A stretch of 64,000 bases of DNA from Sva-07 sp963716235 (GTDB taxonomy: Bacteria > Actinomycetota > Acidimicrobiia > Acidimicrobiales > Ilumatobacteraceae), in assembly GCA_963716235.1 (NCBI GenBank), contig CAVQTE010000022.1, positions 94,439-158,438 on the forward strand, read 5' to 3'. The position numbers were made by a program, and so were the translations under genes. The stretch's first letter is position 1. The number at the start of each line of letters is the position of its first letter. The notes under the pieces are model-generated. The model searched no databases and was not told the origin of the DNA. It worked only from the letters and a program-made list of their open reading frames with translations. Positions 8,792 to 17,198 of the stretch are shown here, one piece after another.

Positions 8792-11700
8792 TGTTCCATC
8801 TCCAGCACGACGAGGTCGCGGAGTTCGTCGGTCGACAGCTCGGAGAGCCAGGCCTCGCCGGTGCCGACCACTGCGTCAGCGAGCTTGCGCTTGTCGTCGA
8901 TGACCACGCCGATGCGTTCCTCGACGGTGCCTTCGCACACGAGTTTGTGGACGTTCACGGTGCGTTCCTGGCCGATTCGCCACGCCCGGTCGGTGGCTTG
9001 GTCTTCCACCGCGGGATTCCACCAGCGGTCGTAGTGGATCACCTGACTGGCGGCCGTGAGGTTGAGTCCCGTGCCGCCGGCCTTCAACGAGATGATCAAC
9101 AGCGCGGGGCCGGTGCCGTCCTGGAATGCGTCGACCATCCGGTCTCGTCCGAGTCGAGACACACCACCGTGCAGGAACGGCGGGTCGAAGTGGAACTGGT
9201 CGCCGACATGGGTGCGCAACAGTTCGCCCATTTCGCGGAACTGGGTGAACACGAGGGCTCGCTCGCCCGAGTCGAGGAGGTCGGTGACGAGCTCGTCGAA
9301 GCGGGTGAGCTTGCCCGATCGGCCGGCGAGGCGTGAGCCGTCGCCGAGGGCATGGGCCGGGTGGTTGCAGATCTGCTTGAGCCGCATCAGCGCAGCGAGC
9401 ACGAGGCCGCGGCGACGCATGCCCTTGGCCTGTTCGGCGTCGGCCAGCAACTGGTCGACCACCTGTTGATACAGCGTCGCCTGTTCTCTGGTGAGCTTGG
9501 CGTAGGCGATCTGTTCGATCTTGTCGGGCAGGTCGGGCAGCAGGCGCTTGTCGGCCTTGGTGCGCCGCAGGATGAACGGCTGGGTGATGCGGCGCAGACG
9601 AGCAGCAGCGAGTTCGTCGCCGTGGCGCTCGATCGGTGTGCCGAACTGCTCGCGGAACTTCTGGAGGCCACCGAGCAGGCCCGGGTTGACTGCGTCGAGG
9701 ATCGACCACAGCTCACTGAGCCGGTTCTCCACCGGTGTTCCGGTCAGCGCCAGCTTCTGTCCGGCCCGGAGCTGGCGGACTGCTCGGGCGGCCTTGGTGT
9801 TGGGGTTCTTCACCATTTGGGCTTCATCGAGCACGACGGTCGACCAGTCGACTGCGCCGAGGTGTTCGAGGTCACGCGGGAGCAGCCCGTAGGTGGTGAT
9901 GACGAGCTGACGTTCGGGGTCGGAGTCGAACAGTGAGTCGTCGACGAACCCCTGCGCGCGATTGGCGCCGTGGTGGATCTTCACATCGAGTTTCGGGGTG
10001 AATCGTGCCGCCTCCTGGCTCCAGTTGCGTACGACGCTGAGGGGACACACCACGAGGTGCGGCCCGGGCCGTTCGAGCAGGTGGGCGAGCGTGGTGGCGG
10101 TCTTGCCGAGGCCCATGTCGTCGGCGAGGCAGCCCCCGAGGCCGAGCTTGGCGAGGAACTGCAGCCACGACAGTGCCCGCCGCTGATAGTGGCGAAGTTC
10201 GCCGACGAACTCCGGTGACTCGTGGGTCTCGTCGAGTCGTTCGTCGGGCAGCCCGGCGAGCAGGTTGCGGATCCAGGCGGAGTCGACGGCCGTCGAGCTG
10301 AGGGAGGAGCTGTCGGAGTTGCCGCCGGCCAGGTGATCGTTGTGATCGTCGTGGATCGAGATGGCAGGTGTGTCGTCGTCGCCGAGTTCGGCGTCGTTCG
10401 CGAGTCGCAGGAGCTCGAGGGGGGTGACCGTGCGCTTGGTGGCCTTGAGTTCGGTGAGCTTGGCGCGTTTGCGGCGGAGCTCGTCGGCATCGATGCGCAC
10501 CCAGCGGTGGCCGGTGTGCAGCAGGGTGGCGCCGGCCTGCTCCGCTCGGGCGATTTCGGCATCGGAGATCTCTTCGTCGCCGATCACCAGCTTCCACTCG
10601 ACGAGGGCCTCCTTGCCGAACTGCTTGCGTCGGTCGTCCGACGGTGCGGGCGTTGCCTCACCCGCCACGTTGACGCGCGTGCGGATCAACCGCTCGGGCC
10701 CGATGAGTTCCACCCCGAGGCGTTGCAGTTCGACCGGGGCGACGTCGAGGAAATCCTCGGCGACGTCGAGGTCGAGTTCGACCTGGGTGGGTTCGTGCTG
10801 GATGGCGAGGTCGGCGAGACCCGGGACGATCGGCGCGATCTGCTCGACCGTGGCGGCGATCAGCTCGGTGAGTACGCCGAGGTGCTGGTCGCCCTTCGCG
10901 ACTTCGAGCGCAGTGCCGTTGCGTTCCCATACGTCGTTGGCCGAACACCAACGTGACGCGTCGCTGTCGTCGACGAGTTCGAGCCGCACGATCCACGGGT
11001 CGTGCGGATCATCGGAGATCACGAGACGCAGGCGAGGGACCACGACCGGCTCGCCACCGACTCGCCGCCGGTGCCGGTCGAGTTCGTCACGCAGCTGGCG
11101 CAGTGCAGCATCGAACTCGACAGTGCCGCCGCGCACGACGTGGTCCGGCTTGGCGAGGGCGCCGAACGTTGCTCGAAGTACCTGGACCGACGGTGTGCGT
11201 TGACGGCCGAGGTCGGCCTTCCAGCCGTATTGGTGGAGGAAGGTGCGGGCGATCCCGTCGACGAGCTGGGCGTAGATACTGGTGGCGTCGGCGCTCGAAC
11301 CGGCCGTGCAGATCGGCGGCATCGATGCGTCGAGTGCGGTGAGCATGCCGTCGATCGCCGGCGTTGTGACGGGTCGCCAGCGCGCCACGGTGAACGGCCC
11401 CTCTTCGACGACGGCGGGCAGGATTCGCCCTGCCGACACCGTGCGCCGAGCGAGTTCGGCGACGCGGGCGAACCACGCCAGCGAGTCCGACAGGTGGGGA
11501 GCGTCCGGCAGGTCGGACAGCCACACGGCTGTGCCCATCGCGTCGAGCTGCACCGATGATGCGTGCAGACCGGGCTGCCCGTCGAGGGCGATGCTGATGC
11601 GTCCGATCGCCCCGTAGGAGACCGGGGTGTCGTGCCACCCGGTACGGCGTCCGTCGTCGCCGAGCATCCGGAACCCGCCGTAGAGCCACGCCATCGGTGC

Positions 11701-11796
11701 CGTGTCGACACCGTTCCAACCCCACACGTGCAAGGCACCGCTGCGCCACGTCCCTTGCGCCACGTGTGGCGGCCGGTGACGCGACAACGTGGCCAT
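8788..11796 (-). CDS. SNF2-family DEAD/DEAH helicase with bacterial SNF2-associated N-terminus
   Basis: 1002 aa. The N-terminal ~500 residues resemble the bacterial SNF2-associated region (DUF3670-like), including residues ~395-465. The ATPase follows: motif I DDMGLGKT (560-567), motif II LDEAQ, motif III LTGTPVEN. The C-terminal helicase half has IISLKAGGTGLNL, a histidine-containing motif V region and the DRAWRIGQ motif VI. It is an ATP-dependent DNA translocase or remodeler expected to work with the SWIM protein encoded immediately downstream. All motifs look intact. A 33-bp perfect palindrome lies 40 nt upstream of the start. Confidence 0.93.
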   Translation of the reverse strand: MATLSRHRPPHVAQGTWRSGALHVWGWNGVDTAPMAWLYGGFRMLGDDGRRTGWHDTPVSYGAIGRISIALDGQPGLHASSVQLDAMGTAVWLSDLPDAPHLSDSLAWFARVAELARRTVSAGRILPAVVEEGPFTVARWRPVTTPAIDGMLTALDASMPPICTAGSSADATSIYAQLVDGIARTFLHQYGWKADLGRQRTPSVQVLRATFGALAKPDHVVRGGTVEFDAALRQLRDELDRHRRRVGGEPVVVPRLRLVISDDPHDPWIVRLELVDDSDASRWCSANDVWERNGTALEVAKGDQHLGVLTELIAATVEQIAPIVPGLADLAIQHEPTQVELDLDVAEDFLDVAPVELQRLGVELIGPERLIRTRVNVAGEATPAPSDDRRKQFGKEALVEWKLVIGDEEISDAEIARAEQAGATLLHTGHRWVRIDADELRRKRAKLTELKATKRTVTPLELLRLANDAELGDDDTPAISIHDDHNDHLAGGNSDSSSLSSTAVDSAWIRNLLAGLPDERLDETHESPEFVGELRHYQRRALSWLQFLAKLGLGGCLADDMGLGKTATTLAHLLERPGPHLVVCPLSVVRNWSQEAARFTPKLDVKIHHGANRAQGFVDDSLFDSDPERQLVITTYGLLPRDLEHLGAVDWSTVVLDEAQMVKNPNTKAARAVRQLRAGQKLALTGTPVENRLSELWSILDAVNPGLLGGLQKFREQFGTPIERHGDELAAARLRRITQPFILRRTKADKRLLPDLPDKIEQIAYAKLTREQATLYQQVVDQLLADAEQAKGMRRRGLVLAALMRLKQICNHPAHALGDGSRLAGRSGKLTRFDELVTDLLDSGERALVFTQFREMGELLRTHVGDQFHFDPPFLHGGVSRLGRDRMVDAFQDGTGPALLIISLKAGGTGLNLTAASQVIHYDRWWNPAVEDQATDRAWRIGQERTVNVHKLVCEGTVEERIGVVIDDKRKLADAVVGTGEAWLSELSTDELRDLVVLEMEQ

Positions 11797-11835
11797 CCCG
11801 TCGACCCTACCGACGGGCTGTCACCGAGACGCCCG

Positions 11836-11868
11836 ACGTACACGATGTGTCGGACACATCGTGTACGT
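11836..11868. promoter_or_regulatory. 33-bp perfect palindrome upstream of the SNF2-SWIM operon
   Basis: Two 16-base arms that are exact reverse complements (11836-11851 and 11853-11868) flank a single central G. It lies in the 90-nt gap between the end of the monooxygenase-esterase gene and the SNF2 start, both on the minus strand. No U-run follows on either strand. An operator for a dimeric regulator of the SNF2-SWIM operon is therefore favoured over an intrinsic terminator, but both remain possible. Confidence 0.6.
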
Positions 11869-11886
11869 GACAGCGCCCGTGGGCCG

Positions 11887-14481
11887 TCAAGCAGGAACGT
11901 TGGCGCCGAAGAAGTGCCTCAGGGCGTCGGCCATCTCGGTTCGGGCGTAGGCGCCGGTGACGAGCGCGCCGACCATGCCGAGCGAGGTATGGGTCTGACC
12001 TTCGCACTGCAGATGCCGAACCGGCACTCCGGCGGCCGTGAGCGCATCGGCGTACGCATTGCCCTCGTCGCGGAGTGGATCGAATTGGCACGTCACGACC
12101 ATCGCTGGTGGCAGGCCGGCGAGATCGTCCGCTCGGAGCGGCGACGCCTTCGGGTCGGCCCGATCGTCGGGGTCGCAGTAGAAGTCCCAGAACCACTCCA
12201 TCAGCCCCCGGGTCAGGATGTACCCGTCGGCGTTCTCGGCGTACGACGATGTGTCCATGGCGCCGTCGGTGGCCGGGTTCAGGAGCACTTGGCCGACGAT
12301 CGCCGGACCGCCGGCGAGCTTCGCCTGCTGACAGGTGACCGTCGCGACGTTCGCGCCGGCACTCCACCCGGCGACCGCGAGCTGTCCGGGTACGCCACCG
12401 AGTTCCTCGGCGTGCTCTGCGATCCACTGCACGGCGGCGAGGCCGTCGTCGGCAGCTGCCGGGAAGCGATGTTCCGGAGCGTGGCGGTAGTTGACGGACA
12501 CGAAGATGGCGTCGGACTGCAGGCACAGATCGCGGCAGAGTGCGTCGTCGGAGGTGTGGCTGCCGAGCACCCAGCCGCCACCGTGGAAGTAGGCGACGAT
12601 CGGGTGCGGCCCGGTCGATGCCGGCCGGTAGAGCCGGTACTCCAGTGTGCTGCCGTCGGCGCCCGGGAGCGTGCCGTCGACGACCTCGCCGACCTCGGGT
12701 CCGGGTGGGCTCATCGCGCCCGATGCCTCCATGAACGCCCGGGCATCCTCGACGGACATCGACTCGATCGGTGGCAGACCCAGCTCGGCCATCATGTCCA
12801 GCAACACGGCGACGTCCGGTTTGAGTTCGCGGATGATGCCGTCGTGGACCACGGTTCCGCCCGGTCCGTCGAGCGCGAATCCCAGGTAGTCGCGCTCGAC
12901 GACCTCGTCACACGCCGCCCGGTACCTGTCGACCCCGCCGGGATAGGGCAGGAACACCTGCGGTTTGCCTGGGACGTTGACGCCCATGTACCAGGAGTTG
13001 GCGGTCGGCATCAGCGTCAGCTCGGCGAATTCGTTGCTGTGCTGAACCCATCTCGTCTCGGCGAGTTCGGTCGGCTCGATCGTGTCGAAACCGTCGTCTC
13101 TGAGATGAACGAGAGCGTCGGTGATCCAGTCGACGTGCTGCTCGATCGACACCATCATGTTGGACAGCACGGACGGGCTGCCGGGTCCGGTGATCATGAA
13201 CAGGTTCGGGAACCCTTTCGTCATCAGGCCGAGGTACGTCGTGGGCCCGTGGTCCCACTTGTCGCGAAGGGTCAAACCGTCTCGTCCCGTGATGTCGACG
13301 CCGACGATGGCGCCGGTCATGGCGTCGAATCCGGTTGCGAACACGATGGCGTCGAACTCGAACCGCTCGCCGCCGTTGTCGCCTCCGGTGTCGATGCCCG
13401 TCTCGGTGATCGTCGTGATGGGCTGCTTTCGGAGGTCGACGAGGCGGACGTGGGGGAGGTTGTAGGTCTCGTAGTAGTTCGTGTCGAGACAGGCGCGCTT
13501 GGTGCCGACGTAGTGGTTGGTGGGGCACAGCGCTTCGGCGACCTCCGGATCGTTGACGATCGAGCGGATCTTGCCGTGGATGAAGTCACGCAGGGTGTCG
13601 TTGCTCTCGGCGTTGGTGAGCGTGTCGTTGAAGGTGCCGGTGATCCCGAGGAGTTCGCTCGCCTCCCACATGGCTTCGTAGCGGGCGATGCGTTCCTCGT
13701 CGGACACCATCAGCGCGCCTTCGAGCGGAATCGGGCGTGGCACCCCGGCGGCCGACCACCGCGCCGCCTCGCGGTAGGCGGCCGGATCCTTGCTGTACTC
13801 GGCGAGCCGTTCGTCGGAGATCGGACCGTTGCGGGCCGGGATCGAGAAGTTGGGGGTGCGTTGGAAGACCGTGAGTTGCTCGGCCTGTTCGGCGATGAGT
13901 GGGATCGACTGGACCGCCGACGATCCGGTACCGATCACGGCGACCCGCTTGCCGGTGAAGTCGACGCCTTCGTGCGGCCAGGTGCTGGTGAAGTACACCT
14001 CGCCGGTGAAGCGGTCCGTGCCCTCGATGTCGGGGACCTTCGGCATGGACAGACAACCCGTGGCCATGACGTAGAACTTGGCCGTGACGTCGGGGCCGTT
14101 GTCGGTCCGGATCGTCCAGCGCTTGGCGTCCTCGCTCCACTTCGCCGACTCGACGCGGGTGTTGAAGCGGATGTCGCTCCGCAGGTCGTGCTTGTCGGCG
14201 ACGAACTGGGCGTACCGGAGGATTTCGGGCTGGGCTGCGTAGCGCTCCGACCAGGTCCATTCCTCCTGGAGTTCGGGGTCCCAGCTGTAGGAGTAGTCGA
14301 CGCTGAGGATGTCGCAGCGGGCGCCGGGGTAGCGGTTCCAGTACCAGGTGCCGCCGACGTCGTCGGCGGTCTCGAGCACGACGGCGCTGAAGCCGGCCTC
14401 GCGGATCCGGTACAGCTGGTACATGCCGGCGAACCCGGCCCCCACGATCACCACGTCGACGTCGGTGTTGCTCTCGCTCAT
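11887..14481 (-). CDS. Baeyer-Villiger-type flavin monooxygenase fused to HSL-family alpha/beta hydrolase
   Basis: 864 aa. Residues 1-~545 are a class-B flavin monooxygenase: FAD site GAGFAG (14-19), the GGTWYWNRYPGARCD motif and NADPH site GTGSS (185-189). Residues ~600-864 are an HSL/type-IV esterase: oxyanion HGGGW (634-638), nucleophile elbow GWSAG with Ser707, and candidate Asp801 and His831. The order suggests ketone to ester or lactone, then hydrolysis, in one polypeptide. The Baeyer-Villiger fingerprint FxGxxxHxxxW reads FTGEVYFTSTW, with Phe164 in place of His, which may change activity. The gene is divergent from the DUF1697 gene. Substrate is unknown. Domain assignment is firm; coupled catalysis is inference. 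Confidence 0.9.
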   Translation of the reverse strand: MSESNTDVDVVIVGAGFAGMYQLYRIREAGFSAVVLETADDVGGTWYWNRYPGARCDILSVDYSYSWDPELQEEWTWSERYAAQPEILRYAQFVADKHDLRSDIRFNTRVESAKWSEDAKRWTIRTDNGPDVTAKFYVMATGCLSMPKVPDIEGTDRFTGEVYFTSTWPHEGVDFTGKRVAVIGTGSSAVQSIPLIAEQAEQLTVFQRTPNFSIPARNGPISDERLAEYSKDPAAYREAARWSAAGVPRPIPLEGALMVSDEERIARYEAMWEASELLGITGTFNDTLTNAESNDTLRDFIHGKIRSIVNDPEVAEALCPTNHYVGTKRACLDTNYYETYNLPHVRLVDLRKQPITTITETGIDTGGDNGGERFEFDAIVFATGFDAMTGAIVGVDITGRDGLTLRDKWDHGPTTYLGLMTKGFPNLFMITGPGSPSVLSNMMVSIEQHVDWITDALVHLRDDGFDTIEPTELAETRWVQHSNEFAELTLMPTANSWYMGVNVPGKPQVFLPYPGGVDRYRAACDEVVERDYLGFALDGPGGTVVHDGIIRELKPDVAVLLDMMAELGLPPIESMSVEDARAFMEASGAMSPPGPEVGEVVDGTLPGADGSTLEYRLYRPASTGPHPIVAYFHGGGWVLGSHTSDDALCRDLCLQSDAIFVSVNYRHAPEHRFPAAADDGLAAVQWIAEHAEELGGVPGQLAVAGWSAGANVATVTCQQAKLAGGPAIVGQVLLNPATDGAMDTSSYAENADGYILTRGLMEWFWDFYCDPDDRADPKASPLRADDLAGLPPAMVVTCQFDPLRDEGNAYADALTAAGVPVRHLQCEGQTHTSLGMVGALVTGAYARTEMADALRHFFGANVPA

Positions 14482-14499
14482 CTGGCGTTCCCCTTCGGT

Positions 14500-14534
14500 C
14501 AGTGTCCCTGCCCCAGTGTCTCAGTCTCAGTGTC
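14500..14534. promoter_or_regulatory. Three CAGTGTC direct repeats at 14-bp period in a divergent promoter
   Basis: CAGTGTC occurs at 14500, 14514 and 14528, exactly 14 bp apart, inside the 102-nt gap between the divergent monooxygenase-esterase and DUF1697 genes. Iterated direct repeats of this kind are typical of binding sites for multimeric regulators, but the period is not a helical turn and no regulator gene is adjacent. Evidence is positional only. Confidence 0.35.
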
Positions 14535-14583
14535 GCATCCTGACCGTGCCCCGGCCGACGCGGAGCTGGGCCAGACTCGTGTG

Positions 14584-15144
14584 ATGACGAGCGCGTCGAC
14601 CACGGTCATCGCCCTGCTGCGCGGCATCAACGTGGGCGGCCACAACAAGCTGCCGATGGCGCAGCTGCGCCAAGTTGCCGCCGATGTCGGGTTCATCGAC
14701 GTGCGGACGTACATCCAGAGCGGCAATCTCGTGGCCTCGACCGACCTCGACCCCGAGGTGGCGGGCGATGTGCTGGCGGTGGCGGTCCGTGAGGCGACCG
14801 GCCTGCGGATACCGATCATCGTTCGATCCGCGCAGCAGTGGGCTGACGTGATCGCCGCCAACCCGTTCCCTGATGCGCCCGACCCGGGCACCGAGGTCCA
14901 CGTGATCTTTCTGCCGGCGCCGTCGTCGGCCGCGATCCAGGCGTTCGACGCGTCCGGGTTCGCTCCGGAGTCGTTGGCGGTCGTCGGCTCGGAGATCTAC
15001 CTGCACCTCCCCGACGGCATGGGCCACTCGTTGCTGGCTGTCGCCGTGAATCGTCTTGCCGACGCCAGGACCGGCACGGCTCGCAACTGGAACACCGTCC
15101 GCGAGGTCGCTCGCATCGCCCTGATCGCAGGGGTCGATGGCTGA
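14584..15144 (+). CDS. DUF1697 domain-containing protein
   Basis: 186 aa beginning MTSASTTVIALLRGINVGG, the hallmark N-terminus of DUF1697, followed by YIQSGNLVAS and VVGSEIYLHLPDGMG. The family is widespread in actinobacteria, soluble, and has no established biochemical role. A much longer open frame extends upstream, but it runs antisense through the monooxygenase gene and has no family similarity, so the ATG at 14584 is chosen (a GTG lies one codon earlier). It converges on the luciferase-like gene, 24 nt away. Confidence 0.85.
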   Translation: MTSASTTVIALLRGINVGGHNKLPMAQLRQVAADVGFIDVRTYIQSGNLVASTDLDPEVAGDVLAVAVREATGLRIPIIVRSAQQWADVIAANPFPDAPDPGTEVHVIFLPAPSSAAIQAFDASGFAPESLAVVGSEIYLHLPDGMGHSLLAVAVNRLADARTGTARNWNTVREVARIALIAGVDG

Positions 15145-15168
15145 CTGCTCGACGGTGGTCGGGAGCGG

Positions 15169-16167
15169 TCAGACGGTAACGGGATCGTTCACGTCGGCGA
15201 GGAGGTCGACGGAATGCAGACGCTGCTCGATCGTCGGCGACGAGTGGGCGGTGATCAACTCGTCGACCCCTGCGAGTTCGGCGAAATGGTCGAGGTATGA
15301 CTTCACCTCACTCGGCTCACCGACCGCCGAATAGTGCATCATCTGTATGACCTGCCGGCCCTGCGGTGACGCGAGGATCGCGTCGGCCTCGTCGTCGGTG
15401 AGATCGCGGCCGGGTGCGACGAACCGGGCGATGCGGTACCGGCGGACGGTCTCCCACTGTTGCTGGGCTTCGTCGTCGGTGTCGGCGGCGATGACGTTGA
15501 CGCCGGCGATCGTGTACGGCTCGGCGAGTTGTTCCGACGGTCGGAACTCGCGCCGGTAGATGGCGATCGCATCGAGCAGGGCAGTCGGGGCGAAGTGGGA
15601 GGCGAACGCATACGGCAGCCCGAGCATCGCCGCGAGTCGGGCTCCGAACAGCGACGACCCGAGGATGTAGAGCGGCACGTTCGTGCCGGCACCGGGGACG
15701 GCGACCACCCCGGCGATCAGCGACTCACCCCTCAGGTACCCCTGGAGTTCGAGTACGTCCTCGGGGAACCTGTCGGACGAATGCGCGTCGCGGCGCATGG
15801 CACGCATCGTGTTCTGGTCGCTCCCCGGTGCCCGCCCGAGCCCGAGGTCGATGCGTCCTGGGTGGAGCGTGGCGAGCGTGCCGAATTGCTCGGCGATCGT
15901 CAGCGGCGAGTGGTTCGGCAGCATGACACCGCCGGCACCGAGGCGGATCGTGGAGGTGTGCGCAGCGACATGGGCGATCAGCACACTGGTCGCCGACGAC
16001 GCGATCGACGCCATGTTGTGGTGCTCGGCGTACCAGACCCGTTCGTAGCCCCGAGCCTCGGCCCGCTGGGCGAGCGCGACGCTGTTGGTGAACGCATCGG
16101 CCGCCGTCTGCCCCTTGCCGATGATCGCCAGATCGAGGATCGACAGTGGAATACGAGCGGTCGCCAT
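15169..16167 (-). CDS. LLM-class flavin-dependent oxidoreductase
   Basis: 332 aa of the bacterial luciferase-like TIM-barrel fold. It begins with PLSILDLAIIGKGQTAADAF and contains RVWYAEHHNMASIASSAT and GRIDLGLGRAPGSD, all typical of the LLM family that uses reduced FMN or F420. The cofactor cannot be told from sequence alone. Start chosen at ATG 16167, just before the conserved N-terminus; in-frame starts at 16179 and 16254 would add basic residues not expected in the family. It is divergent from the DUF3445 gene (68-nt gap). Confidence 0.88.
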   Translation of the reverse strand: MATARIPLSILDLAIIGKGQTAADAFTNSVALAQRAEARGYERVWYAEHHNMASIASSATSVLIAHVAAHTSTIRLGAGGVMLPNHSPLTIAEQFGTLATLHPGRIDLGLGRAPGSDQNTMRAMRRDAHSSDRFPEDVLELQGYLRGESLIAGVVAVPGAGTNVPLYILGSSLFGARLAAMLGLPYAFASHFAPTALLDAIAIYRREFRPSEQLAEPYTIAGVNVIAADTDDEAQQQWETVRRYRIARFVAPGRDLTDDEADAILASPQGRQVIQMMHYSAVGEPSEVKSYLDHFAELAGVDELITAHSSPTIEQRLHSVDLLADVNDPVTV

Positions 16168-16235
16168 GTAGCCCAGCATGCCGCGCCGCCGTGGCCACCA
16201 CACCACCCTCCTGCGGGTTGGGTACCGTTTCGGAT

Positions 16236-17156
16236 GTGACCATCGACGGCGCACCGATCGCGGGAACCACGGTGGATCCGATCCCCTACCTGCCGTTCAT
16301 GGACGGACCCGCGCCCGCCGGCCAGGATGCGTTCCGGTGGCGGCTCGGGGTGCGACCGCTCGACCTGCACGACTGGGTCGAACTCGGCGCCGACGCCGAT
16401 GCAGCGATCGAGGCGAAGTCCCGCCTGATGGAGGAGCGCCCGGACACGGTGTTCGCCGTGCTCGACGATCGAGTGACCGAGGAGTCGCACGAGGTCGCCG
16501 ACACGCTCGTCGACCACCTCCGAAGGCGCTGGCCCGAGCGGTACGGCGATGCTGCCCTCGACTCCGACCTGCACCCGCTCGATGCAGCAGCCCGGCTCGT
16601 GCCCGAGGACCTCGTGCTCCTCGTCGAGCGCGAGGGCCGGCTGGTGTTCGGCGGTGGCTCGGTGTGTTTCCCGAACCGGTGGGATCTGCGCTCGAAGCTC
16701 GGTCTCTCGATGGCCGGTGTCCACGCGCCGGTCGACCGCCTCAATGATCAACTCGAGGCCCCGATCGACGGTTTCTTCGATCGCCTCACGCCCGAGCGCA
16801 GCTTCTGGCGTCTCGGATGGGGCGTGCTCGACACCGCCGACTGGTACACGCCTGTCGACGGCACGGCGTCGCCTCGCCCGGTCGCACCGGCACCCGACCA
16901 GCACTACCTGCGTGTCGAGCGCGAGACCATGCGTCGATTCCCGGACACCGGTTGCGTGCTCTTCACGATCCGCACGTACGTGACCCCGATCCTGTCGGCC
17001 TGTCCGACCTCGGATGTGTCCGTGCGGCTGGCCGCTGCGCTCGAATCGCTGCCGAGCGACGTGCGTGAATACAAGGATCTGGCGTCCACTGCCGACGATC
17101 TGGTGGATTTGTTGCGCATGGTGTCCGACACCAGGAGCAACGTGGATAGATCCTGA
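16236..17156 (+). CDS. DUF3445 / heme-dependent oxidative N-demethylase-like protein
   Basis: 306 aa. Recognisable family blocks are YLPFMDGP near the N-terminus, VPEDLVLLVEREGRLVFGGG in the middle, and the characteristic GVHAPVD and LRVERETMRRFPDTGCVLFTI. Characterised members of this family are heme-containing oxidative N-demethylases, but the substrate of this protein is unknown. The GTG at 16236 is chosen because the conserved region starts soon after; an ATG at 16146 would overlap the divergent neighbour. Its stop codon lies within the regulatory site upstream of clpB. Confidence 0.75.
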   Translation: MTIDGAPIAGTTVDPIPYLPFMDGPAPAGQDAFRWRLGVRPLDLHDWVELGADADAAIEAKSRLMEERPDTVFAVLDDRVTEESHEVADTLVDHLRRRWPERYGDAALDSDLHPLDAAARLVPEDLVLLVEREGRLVFGGGSVCFPNRWDLRSKLGLSMAGVHAPVDRLNDQLEAPIDGFFDRLTPERSFWRLGWGVLDTADWYTPVDGTASPRPVAPAPDQHYLRVERETMRRFPDTGCVLFTIRTYVTPILSACPTSDVSVRLAAALESLPSDVREYKDLASTADDLVDLLRMVSDTRSNVDRS

Positions 17157-17182
17157 TATGGTAACACTCAGGTTTATTGAGT
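17152..17182 (+). promoter_or_regulatory. HAIR-like HspR site upstream of clpB
   Basis: CCTGATA-N7-ACTCAGG (17152-17172) matches the actinobacterial HAIR consensus CTTGAGT-N7-ACTCAAG in spacing, at 6/7 positions in the right arm and 4/7 in the left. A second dyad, ACTCA-N7-TGAGT (17166-17182), overlaps it. It lies 27 nt upstream of the clpB ATG, where HspR controls clpB in other actinobacteria. hspR itself is not in the window. Confidence 0.5.
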
Positions 17183-17198
17183 AGTAGAGGAGCACGAA

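Noticed and set aside
11563..14583. Plus-strand open frame of about 1000 codons running into the DUF1697 gene
   Set aside because: It is antisense to the monooxygenase-esterase gene; similarity starts only at MTSASTTVIALL (14584).
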